From NCBI GenBank assembly GCA_052034005.1, contig JBPOJB010000017.1:1-64000 (forward strand): a stretch of DNA of 64,000 nucleotides, given 5' to 3'. This document shows, in pieces, positions 25,000 to 32,642 of this stretch. The position numbers and the translations under genes were made by a program. The notes under the pieces are model-generated. The model had not been told where the DNA came from, searched no databases, and worked only from the letters and a program-made list of their open reading frames with translations. The stretch is from JAAYDI01 sp052034005. GTDB taxonomy: Bacteria > Planctomycetota > Planctomycetia > Pirellulales > Pirellulaceae. Each line of letters starts with the position of its first letter. The stretch's first letter is position 1.

Positions 25000-26362
25000 G
25001 CTGCGCGTGCTGTCACCGACCGGGATCCTGGGCTACGGCTTCCCGGCCGATTCGTTCCGCCGGGGCGTGGCGCGGCGTCCGCACCTGATTGCGTGCGACG
25101 CCGGCTCGACCGACCCGGGCCCGTATTATCTGGGCAGCGGCCGGTCGTTCACGGACCGTGCGCTGGTGAAACGCGACTTGCAGTTCATCCTGGTGGAGGG
25201 TTTGCGGATCGGCGCGCAGATCGTCGTCGGCTCGGCCGGCGGCGCCGGCGCGGCGCCGCACCTGGCATGGTGCCGGGCGATTGTCGAGGAGATCGCGCGT
25301 GAGGAGTCGCTGTCGTTCCGTCTGGGAGTCATCCACTCGGACGTGGACAAGCAGCGGCTCAAGCAGGCCTGGCGGGCGGGACGGACACGGCCCTTGGCCT
25401 TCGTGCCGGAGTTGACCGAGGAGGCGATCGACGCCTCCACGCACCTGGTGGCCCAGATCGGCCACGAACCGATCGTGCGCGCGATCGAGGCGGGCTGTCA
25501 GGTCGTGCTGGTCGGCCGCTGCTACGACCCTGCCAACTTCGCGGCGCTGCCGATCCTGCGCGGATACGACGAGGCGTTGGCGCTGCACATGGGCAAGATC
25601 CTGGAGTGCGGCGCGATCGCCGCCACGCCCGGCAGCGGCGCGGATTGCGTGCTGGGCACGCTGATGGCCGACGCCTTCGTCCTGGAGGCGCTCAATCCAC
25701 AACGCCGATTCACCCGCGAGTCGACGGCCGCGCACTCGCTGTACGAGAAGTCGGACCCCTACCACCTGCCGGGGCCGGGCGGCGTGATCCACCTGGACCG
25801 CTGCCGCTTCACGGAGCTGGACGGCGGCCGGGTGGAGGTGCGCGGGAGCCGGCACGAGCGGACGGCGCCGTACTGGGTCAAGGTGGAGGGTGCGCGGCGG
25901 ACCGGCTGCCGCGCGATCAGCATTGCGGGCGTGCGCGACCCGACCTTCATCGCCCACTGCGAGGAGATCCTGCGGGCGGTGCGGGGCCAGGTGGCCGAGA
26001 TGACGGCGGGACAGCGTCCCGGCGCGCTGTACTTCCACGTCTACGGACGCGATGGCGTGATGGGCCCGGCCGAGCCCGTGCGGCGGACGGCTTCGCACGA
26101 GCTGGGCATCGTGATCGAAGCCGTGGCCGCCACGCAACCGGAGGCGGACAGTCTGGTCAGCCTCACCCGGTCCACGCTGCTCCACTACGGGTACCCGGGC
26201 CGGGTCTCCACCGCCGGGAATCTGGCGTTTCCCTTCTCGCCGTCGGATCTGGCGGCGGGAGATGTCTACGAGTTCTCCGTCTACCATCTCATGCAGCAGG
26301 AATCGCCGGACGACTATCCATGCCAGATCCAGGTCTTCAGCGATGGGAGAGTCGTGTCATGA
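24986..26362 (+). CDS. AtuA-family (DUF1446) protein of the methylaspartate operon
   Basis: A 458-residue cytoplasmic protein matching the AtuA/DUF1446 family, named after acyclic terpene utilisation but with no settled reaction. Visible are an N-terminal alpha/beta region with CDAGSTDPGPYYLGSG (about 36-51), VVGSAGGAGAAPHL, LVGRCYDPANFAALPI and HMGKILECGAIAATPGSGADCVLGTL. GGGAGG sits five bases before the ATG at 24986. ATGA coupling to the DUF4387 gene that follows suggests a two-subunit enzyme. As no known mesaconase is encoded here, hydration of mesaconate to citramalate is a candidate role, by inference only. Confidence 0.88.
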   Translation: MALPELRVLSPTGILGYGFPADSFRRGVARRPHLIACDAGSTDPGPYYLGSGRSFTDRALVKRDLQFILVEGLRIGAQIVVGSAGGAGAAPHLAWCRAIVEEIAREESLSFRLGVIHSDVDKQRLKQAWRAGRTRPLAFVPELTEEAIDASTHLVAQIGHEPIVRAIEAGCQVVLVGRCYDPANFAALPILRGYDEALALHMGKILECGAIAATPGSGADCVLGTLMADAFVLEALNPQRRFTRESTAAHSLYEKSDPYHLPGPGGVIHLDRCRFTELDGGRVEVRGSRHERTAPYWVKVEGARRTGCRAISIAGVRDPTFIAHCEEILRAVRGQVAEMTAGQRPGALYFHVYGRDGVMGPAEPVRRTASHELGIVIEAVAATQPEADSLVSLTRSTLLHYGYPGRVSTAGNLAFPFSPSDLAAGDVYEFSVYHLMQQESPDDYPCQIQVFSDGRVVS

Positions 26363-26676
26363 GTGTCCGCCTCACGGACGCCGCGCGGGTCATCCGCTCG
26401 AAGAACTCCGGGCCGTTCGAATTGACCCTGGACATCCTGTTCCGGGACCGGCGCTGTTTCGATCTTGCGCGCCGCTGTGGGACCATCGACCGCCCGCTGA
26501 TCGCGCGCCTGTACAACGTGCCGGTCGACGACGTCTCGAACGTGGTCTACTTCGAGCCGTCTTATGCCCTGAAGATCACGCTGCGCCGCCGCGTCGTCTC
26601 CGGCGCGCCGGGCGACAGTGACATCTATGGCGCTCAACAGCACGCGCCGTTGTTGGACATCGAATTCCCCGACTGA
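26359..26676 (+). CDS. DUF4387 small protein, probable partner of the AtuA-family protein
   Basis: A 105-residue soluble protein with the DUF4387 pattern: LTDAARVIRSKNSGPFELTLDILF at the N-terminus, followed by IARLYNVPVDDVSNVVYFEPSYALKITLRR. It has no membrane segment and no obvious catalytic cysteine or metal cluster motif. The start overlaps the AtuA stop (ATGA). In other genomes AtuA and DUF4387 genes are typically adjacent, which fits a large/small subunit pair. Function is unknown. Confidence 0.85.
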   Translation: MSVRLTDAARVIRSKNSGPFELTLDILFRDRRCFDLARRCGTIDRPLIARLYNVPVDDVSNVVYFEPSYALKITLRRRVVSGAPGDSDIYGAQQHAPLLDIEFPD

Positions 26677-26698
26677 ACGTTGGCCGAGGCATGCACCG

Positions 26699-27670
26699 AT
26701 GGACGATCAGGCCCCCCAGCTCGACCCGGTATCCCGCTCGAACAAGGTCGTGCACTACTACGAGACGCTGATCTTCGCCGCCTATTATGCGCCGCGCGGG
26801 CGGCAGCGGCTGTACATGGTCGCCAGCGAACTGGCCCAGCGCTACCTCTACCCGACCGATCTGATCGTCGGCATCATCGGCGCGGAAGGCTCCGGGAAGT
26901 CGACCTTGATCAAGGGCCTGTTCCCCGGCCTGGAGTTGACCAACGACGACGACGGGGTCAACCTGCAGCCCGCGCCGCTGTTCAACTTCGTGCCGGGCGA
27001 CTTCTTCGCGCCGCACACCTTCCACATCGACATCCGCTATGAACTGGCCTTCCGGCAGCGGTACACGATCGTGGAGGCCATCACGAACGCCGTGTCGAAC
27101 GGCCGGCGGGTGGTGATTGAGCACTTCGACTTGATCTACGACGCGCTGGGCTACAATGCCCAGATCATCTTCGGCATCGGCGAGGAGATCATGGTGGCCC
27201 GGCCCAGCGTGTTCGGGCCGTTCCCGGCCGCGATCAAGGCGGTGGCCCAGAAGACCATCCAGTACCGCCGCATGGCGCACTCGGCCGAGGATATCACCGG
27301 TTTCGTGCTGCAACGCGATTACAACGTCCGCATGCCCGTCCACCACTCGGACGTCAAGCACGGGTTCGTCATCAATTTCCCCGTCAAGCCGGACATCGAC
27401 CTCGCGGAACTCGAAGCCAAAGTGCACGACATCATCCGGCAGGACCTGCCCATCACGGTGGCCGGCAACAACGGCATCGCCATGGGCGACCACACGCTGC
27501 CCTGTACCGGCCAGCGGATTCACGTACGGCGCACCGGCGAGATCCAGAATTTCCGACTCGTGCGCCGGTTCAGCTACCACCCGATCTTCCAGGAGTACAT
27601 GCTCATCGGCATCGTCGGCCCGCGCGAACCGGTGGGTTACGAAGAGATCGTCCATGTCGTGGACGGCTGA
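26699..27670 (+). CDS. P-loop protein with alanyl-tRNA-synthetase-type second additional domain
   Basis: A 323-residue protein. A Walker A motif GAEGSGKST (61-69) follows a helical start, then LELTNDDDGVNLQPAP, a FFAPHTFHIDIRYELAF stretch and VVIEHFDLIYDALG. The C-terminal third resembles the 'second additional' (SAD-like) domain found in alanyl- and threonyl-tRNA synthetases, here with DHTLPCTGQRIHVRRTGEIQNFRLV. No synthetase catalytic core is present. Proteins of this kind occur in glutamate mutase clusters of clostridia. The first Met in good context is at 26699, 22 bases after the DUF4387 stop. Role unknown; a nucleotide-driven maturation or reactivation factor is possible. Confidence 0.8.
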   Translation: MDDQAPQLDPVSRSNKVVHYYETLIFAAYYAPRGRQRLYMVASELAQRYLYPTDLIVGIIGAEGSGKSTLIKGLFPGLELTNDDDGVNLQPAPLFNFVPGDFFAPHTFHIDIRYELAFRQRYTIVEAITNAVSNGRRVVIEHFDLIYDALGYNAQIIFGIGEEIMVARPSVFGPFPAAIKAVAQKTIQYRRMAHSAEDITGFVLQRDYNVRMPVHHSDVKHGFVINFPVKPDIDLAELEAKVHDIIRQDLPITVAGNNGIAMGDHTLPCTGQRIHVRRTGEIQNFRLVRRFSYHPIFQEYMLIGIVGPREPVGYEEIVHVVDG

Positions 27671-27719
27671 TTGCGCGGATGGGAAGGACCGGGCCGGGCG
27701 CGCGCGCCGTGCATCCCCG

Positions 27720-30700
27720 TCAGCTCGTCCGCTTCTTTCGGATGCGGGTGGTGAACCAGCGGATCACGTAGTAGAAGATGGGCGTGAAGAAGATGCCGAA
27801 GACCGTCACGCCGACCATGCCGCTGAACACGGCGACGCCGAGCGTGTAACGCATTTCGGCCCCTGCGCCCGTGGCCAGCACGAGCGGCACCACGCCCAGG
27901 ATGAAGGCCAGGGAGGTCATCAGGATCGGCCGCAGCCGCAGCCGGCAGGCTTCCACGACCGCCTCGAAACGCGGCCTGCCGGCGTCCTCCAGCTGCTTGG
28001 CGAACTCGACGATCAGGATCGCGTTCTTGGCCGCCAGGCCGATCAGCACGAGCAGGCCGATCTGGACGAAGATGTTCACGTCGAGCCGGGCCAGGAAGAC
28101 GCCGATCAGCGCGGCCAGCAGGCACATCGGCACGATCAGGATGATGGACAGGGGCAGCGACCAGCTCTCGTACTGGAACGAGAGCACGAGGAACACCAGC
28201 AGCACGCCCAACGGGAACGCCAGCTTGGTGATAGGGTCCTGGGACGCGGTCAGCTGCTGGAGCGCCAGCTCCGTCCACACGAAGTCCATCGTATCGGGGA
28301 GTTCGGCGTGGCCGATGGCCTCCATCATGGCGATCGCGTCGCCCGAACTCACGCCCGGCGCCGCTATGCCGTTGAGTTCCGCGGACGGGAACTGCAGGTA
28401 GCGGTTGACGATCGACGGGCCGCTCGTGTGGACGACCTTGACGAGCGTTTGCAACGGCACGATGTGGCCCGCCCCGTTACGGACCTCCAGGTTGCCGATA
28501 TCCTCGACCCGGGCCCGGTACTTCGGATCGGCCTGGATGTTCACCTGCCAGCTGCGATTCTGGAAGGAGAAGTCGTTGACGTAGGCCGAGCCGAGGTAGG
28601 CCTGCAGGGCGGCATGGATTTCGTCGAGCGAGACGTTCTGCGACTTGGCCTTCTCGCGGTCGATCTCCACATACAGCTGGGGCTGGGCCACGCTGAATGT
28701 GGAGAACGCGCCGACGAGCCCCGGCGCGGTCCGCGTCTGCTCGGCGAAATGCTGCACGGCGCCCTGCAGCGCCCGCAGGCCGGCGCCGCGCACGTCGCGC
28801 ACCTGCAGTTTGAACCCGCCCGTGCTCCCCAGCCCTTCGACCGGCGGCGCGCCGAACACGGCGAGCTGCGCTTGCCGATAATCCTCGAACAACGCGCGCA
28901 GCCGGGCCATGATTGCCCGCGCGCTCTGCTGGGGCTGCCCTCCACGCGCCTCGAACGGGTCCAGGATCACGAACAGGCCGCCCACGTTCGAGATGCTCGA
29001 GCCGAGGACGGGCGAGTACCCGGCCAGGTCGATCGTGTGCGCGACGCCGTCCACTTTCCGGACCGCCGCGCTGAGGTCCCTGATCAACTGGTCGGTGCGC
29101 GCCAGGCTGGACCCTTCGGGCAGCTGTGCATTGACGACCAGGTAGCCCTTGTCCTGCTCGGGTATGAACCCGGTCGGGGCTCGGCGGAACCCGGCGAAGG
29201 TCAGGAACATGAGCCCGCCGTAGACGATCAGCCCGATCACGCAGGTCCGCAGCAGCACGCCGACGGCCGCGCAATAGCCCCGCGTGGCGGCGTCAAATGC
29301 CCGATTGAAGCCGGCGAAGAACGCGCCGAACAGGAAGTTGACGGGCCGGCCGGCGAACCAGCCGACCCCAAGCCCGGCCGCGAACAGCGTGACGCGCAGC
29401 CAGAGCGGCGCGGCGCCAGCGCCGCCCTCCACCGCCGCATGGTGCGCCATCCCCAGCCACTGCGCGGCGACGCCCGCCAGGAAGAGGTACGCGATCAGCC
29501 CGCCGATCACGGCGATGCCCAGCCGCGGCAGCGCCTCGCGAGAGGCCTGGTCCCGCGCCCCCTGCGCGTGCGGCTTGAGCAACAGCGCGGCGAGCGCCGG
29601 GCTGAGGGTGAGCGAATTGAACGCGGAGATGACGGTGGATGCCGCGATCGTCAACGCGAACTGCCGGTAGAACTGGCCGCTGATGCCCGCCATCGCCGCC
29701 GTCGGGACGAACACGGCGCAGAGCACAAGGGCGATGGCGATCACCGGCCCGGTCACTTCATCCATGGCCCGGCGGCTCGCCTCGCGCGGCGACAGCCCGG
29801 TCGCCATCAACCGCTCGACGTTCTCCACCACCACGATCGCGTCGTCCACCACGATGCCGATCGCCAGCACCAGCCCGAACAGCGAGAGGTTGTTGAGCGA
29901 GAAGCCGAACAGCCACATGCAGGCCAGCGTGCCGATGAGCGAGACGGGCACGGCGACCATCGGGATGATCGTGGCCCGCCAGTTCTGCAGGAACAGGAGC
30001 ACGACGAGGAACACGAGGACGAACGCCTCGATCAGCGTGTGGTAAACGCTCGTGATCGACTCGGCGACGAACATCGTCGTGTCATATTCGATCCGGTATT
30101 CGATCCCGGTCGGGAACTTCGCCTGGAGTTCCGTCATTTTCTGGCGGACGAGCCGGGCCGTATCGAGTGCGTTGGACGCCGGCAACTGGAACACGGCCAG
30201 CGTGACAGCCGGCTGGCCGTCCAGGTAGCTGTTCACATCGTAGCTCCTGGCCCCCAGCTCGACCCCCTTGTCCGTCGCATGCCCTTCCGCGTCGTACTGA
30301 GCCCGGCGCGCGACGTCGCGCAGGCGGACGATCTGGCCCCGCTTGCCGCGCTTGACGATGATCTCCTCGAACTGCTCCTCGCTGGTCAAACGGCCCTGCA
30401 CGGTGATCGGCAGCTGGAAGGGCACCTGGGCCTCCGGCCACAGCGGCGGCTGGCCGATGCGCCCGGCGGCGACCTGGACATTCTGTTCCCGGATCGCCCG
30501 GATCACGTCGGTGACGGTCATCCCCAGGGAAGCCAGTTTGTTCGGATCGAGCCAGACCCGCATGCTGTAGTCGCGGGGGCCGAGGAACGCCACGTCGCCG
30601 ACGCCCCGGAGTCGCGCGAGTTCGTCCTTGACGTTGAGGAACGCGTAGTTGCTCAGCTCCAGCTGCGTGACGCTCGGGTCGGTGGCGATCAGATTGACGC

Positions 30701-31118
30701 ACACCAGGATGCTGGGCGATTTCTTCTTCGTGATGACGCCGATCCGCTTGACTTCCTCGGGCAGCTTCGCTTCCGCCACCGACACCCGGTTCTTCACCAT
30801 CACCTGGGCCATGTCGATGTCCGTCCCCAGCTCGAACGTGACGTCCAGGCTCATCTGGCCGTCGTTCGTGCACTTGGACGACATGTACAACATCCCCTCC
30901 ACGCCGTTGACCTCCGCCTCGATCGGCGTGGCCACCGTCTCGGCCACCGTCACGGCGTTCGCCCCAGGGTATGCGGCGGTTACCGAGACGGTTGGCGGCG
31001 TCACTTCCGGATACTGGGCGATCGGCAGCTTCAGCACGGCCACCGCGCCGAACACGACGATGATGATCGACAGCACGGAGGCGGCAATGGGACGGTCGAT
31101 GAAGAAGCGGGATATCAT
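27720..31118 (-). CDS. RND (HAE1/AcrB-type) multidrug efflux transporter
   Basis: A 1132-residue inner-membrane proton-drug antiporter. It starts MISRFFIDRPIAASVLS, has the proton-relay aspartates GIVVDDAIVVVENVE (Asp425, Asp426) in TM4 and the matching lysine in GLAAKNAILIVEFA. The C-terminal half repeats the fold (SFQYESWSLPLSIILIVPM). About 80-90 residues longer than AcrB: the extra part lies between TM6 and TM7 and adds hydrophobic segments (IGGLIAYLFLAGVAAQWLGM and LFAAGLGVGWFAGRPVNFLF). It follows its adaptor by 14 bp. No outer-membrane TolC-type gene is adjacent. The start at 31118 is the family-typical Met; the longer frame is ignored. Confidence 0.96.
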   Translation of the reverse strand: MISRFFIDRPIAASVLSIIIVVFGAVAVLKLPIAQYPEVTPPTVSVTAAYPGANAVTVAETVATPIEAEVNGVEGMLYMSSKCTNDGQMSLDVTFELGTDIDMAQVMVKNRVSVAEAKLPEEVKRIGVITKKKSPSILVCVNLIATDPSVTQLELSNYAFLNVKDELARLRGVGDVAFLGPRDYSMRVWLDPNKLASLGMTVTDVIRAIREQNVQVAAGRIGQPPLWPEAQVPFQLPITVQGRLTSEEQFEEIIVKRGKRGQIVRLRDVARRAQYDAEGHATDKGVELGARSYDVNSYLDGQPAVTLAVFQLPASNALDTARLVRQKMTELQAKFPTGIEYRIEYDTTMFVAESITSVYHTLIEAFVLVFLVVLLFLQNWRATIIPMVAVPVSLIGTLACMWLFGFSLNNLSLFGLVLAIGIVVDDAIVVVENVERLMATGLSPREASRRAMDEVTGPVIAIALVLCAVFVPTAAMAGISGQFYRQFALTIAASTVISAFNSLTLSPALAALLLKPHAQGARDQASREALPRLGIAVIGGLIAYLFLAGVAAQWLGMAHHAAVEGGAGAAPLWLRVTLFAAGLGVGWFAGRPVNFLFGAFFAGFNRAFDAATRGYCAAVGVLLRTCVIGLIVYGGLMFLTFAGFRRAPTGFIPEQDKGYLVVNAQLPEGSSLARTDQLIRDLSAAVRKVDGVAHTIDLAGYSPVLGSSISNVGGLFVILDPFEARGGQPQQSARAIMARLRALFEDYRQAQLAVFGAPPVEGLGSTGGFKLQVRDVRGAGLRALQGAVQHFAEQTRTAPGLVGAFSTFSVAQPQLYVEIDREKAKSQNVSLDEIHAALQAYLGSAYVNDFSFQNRSWQVNIQADPKYRARVEDIGNLEVRNGAGHIVPLQTLVKVVHTSGPSIVNRYLQFPSAELNGIAAPGVSSGDAIAMMEAIGHAELPDTMDFVWTELALQQLTASQDPITKLAFPLGVLLVFLVLSFQYESWSLPLSIILIVPMCLLAALIGVFLARLDVNIFVQIGLLVLIGLAAKNAILIVEFAKQLEDAGRPRFEAVVEACRLRLRPILMTSLAFILGVVPLVLATGAGAEMRYTLGVAVFSGMVGVTVFGIFFTPIFYYVIRWFTTRIRKKRTS

Positions 31119-31132
31119 GCTGGATCCTCTTC

Positions 31133-32374
31133 TCAGGGGTGCGGCGCGCCAGTCTCGGCCGGTCGATCCGCCTGGGCTCCGACGACCGGCGACTCCGTCA
31201 CGGCGGACGGCCTCACGGGATCCACCGGGTAGTTGACCCGGGCGCGCTGCAATCCCTGCACGATGATCCAATCGTCGGGTGTCAGAGCCGGCGCGTTCGG
31301 CGCCTTCGTGATGACGCGCATGCCGTCATCCAGCAGCTTGCCCAGCGACACGTCGCGCCGCGAGACGACGTTCTGGTCGTCCACGACGAGCACATACCGC
31401 CGCTTCTGGTCGCTCAGGACCGCCGTGTCCGGCACCACCACGGCCAGGTAGGGTGCGGTCACGGGCAGGCGCACGCGCACACGCGATCCCGAAACGAACA
31501 GGCCGTTCCTGTTCTCCGCCACGCCGCGCACCTGGATGGTGCCCGTATCCGGATCGACTCGGTTGTCCGCGAAATCGATGAGCCCTTCCTGGGGAAACCC
31601 CTCGTCCGAGTCCAGCGCGAAGCGGAAGGGCTGCCGCTGGTCGCGCAGCCGCGGAGGCGGCTGGTCCCCCGCCGCCCGTTGGCGCCCCTTGATATAGCGC
31701 TGCAAGGACCGCTCGTCGACCGAGAAATACACGTACATCGGATTGGTGGCCACGATGGTCGTCAACAGCGGATCGCTCCCGCCCGCGTTGACCAGGTTCC
31801 CCTCGGTGAGTTGCGCGCGGCTGATCTGGCCGGCAATGGGCGCTTTGATTTGGGCGTACTCCAGCTCCAGCTGGCACTGCCTGACTTCCTCTCTCTTGGC
31901 GGCGACCTGGGCCTCGTACGACTCCGCATCCGCCTGGGCCTTCTCCAGCTCCTGCTTGCTCACCGCGCCCGACTTGATCAGCTCCAGGTACCGCGCGACA
32001 TCCCGCTCGGCCGCCACCTGTTGGGCTTCCAAGGCCCGGACCTGGGCGGTCGCCTGATCGACCTGCACCTGGAACGGCCGCGGATCCAGGTCGAACAGGG
32101 GCTGGTCCTTTTCCACCAGGTCACCGTCCTGGAAGTGGATCTTCTGGATATGCCCGCGGACGCGCGACCGCACCTCCACGACCGCGGAGGACTCCAACCA
32201 TCCGTTGTACTCGTCCTCATCGACCAGCTCGCGCTGGCTGGGGCGGGCGACGTCCACTTTCGGCGGCGCCGGCGCCGTGGCCGCCAGCGGCGGCCGGCCG
32301 CAGCCGGTCAGCGCTGCGCCCAGCATCGTGAGGGCGAGCCATCGCAACAGCGTGCAATTGCCTGGCGTGTACAT
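31133..32374 (-). CDS. RND periplasmic adaptor (membrane fusion) lipoprotein
   Basis: A 413-residue partner of the RND pump. The N-terminus is a signal with a lipobox-like LGAALTGCG, so it is probably lipid-anchored. A lipoyl half (VVEVRSRVRGHIQKIHFQDGDLVEKDQPLFDLDP), a long coiled-coil hairpin (about 100-165), the second lipoyl half (IKAPIAGQISRAQLTEGNLV) and beta-barrel domains follow. It links the inner-membrane pump to an outer-membrane channel. GGGAGA precedes the start at 32374. It is the first gene of a two-gene operon and diverges from a hybrid histidine kinase 268 bp away. Confidence 0.95.
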   Translation of the reverse strand: MYTPGNCTLLRWLALTMLGAALTGCGRPPLAATAPAPPKVDVARPSQRELVDEDEYNGWLESSAVVEVRSRVRGHIQKIHFQDGDLVEKDQPLFDLDPRPFQVQVDQATAQVRALEAQQVAAERDVARYLELIKSGAVSKQELEKAQADAESYEAQVAAKREEVRQCQLELEYAQIKAPIAGQISRAQLTEGNLVNAGGSDPLLTTIVATNPMYVYFSVDERSLQRYIKGRQRAAGDQPPPRLRDQRQPFRFALDSDEGFPQEGLIDFADNRVDPDTGTIQVRGVAENRNGLFVSGSRVRVRLPVTAPYLAVVVPDTAVLSDQKRRYVLVVDDQNVVSRRDVSLGKLLDDGMRVITKAPNAPALTPDDWIIVQGLQRARVNYPVDPVRPSAVTESPVVGAQADRPAETGAPHP

Positions 32375-32642
32375 GAAATCTCCCTCGAAAGAGAACCACG
32401 GACCCGTGCAGGTATTCCGGCTGGAAGACGCCCAGTCTAGGCCCGGGAGCCGTTTCCCGCCAGACCCTCGCCGGGGCTTCGCAGGGTCGGCTCCGCTCAG
32501 GTCGCCTCCCGCTTGGCGCCCGGAGGCGCATCCTGGATGCGGCACGCTGGGCCGCACCTCTGGATGCCGTGGTTCCGCTACAATGGGCTGTATCCGGGAT
32601 TGGCGCGAGTTCTTCGCTGGTCCACGGAGGAGTGGCCGACCG

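Noticed and set aside
27156..31232. A plus-strand open frame of 1358 codons opposite the RND pump
   Set aside because: Composition is extreme (Arg, His, Gln, Asp rich), with no family motif, and it starts inside the P-loop gene. It is the high-GC antisense shadow of a strongly coding gene.
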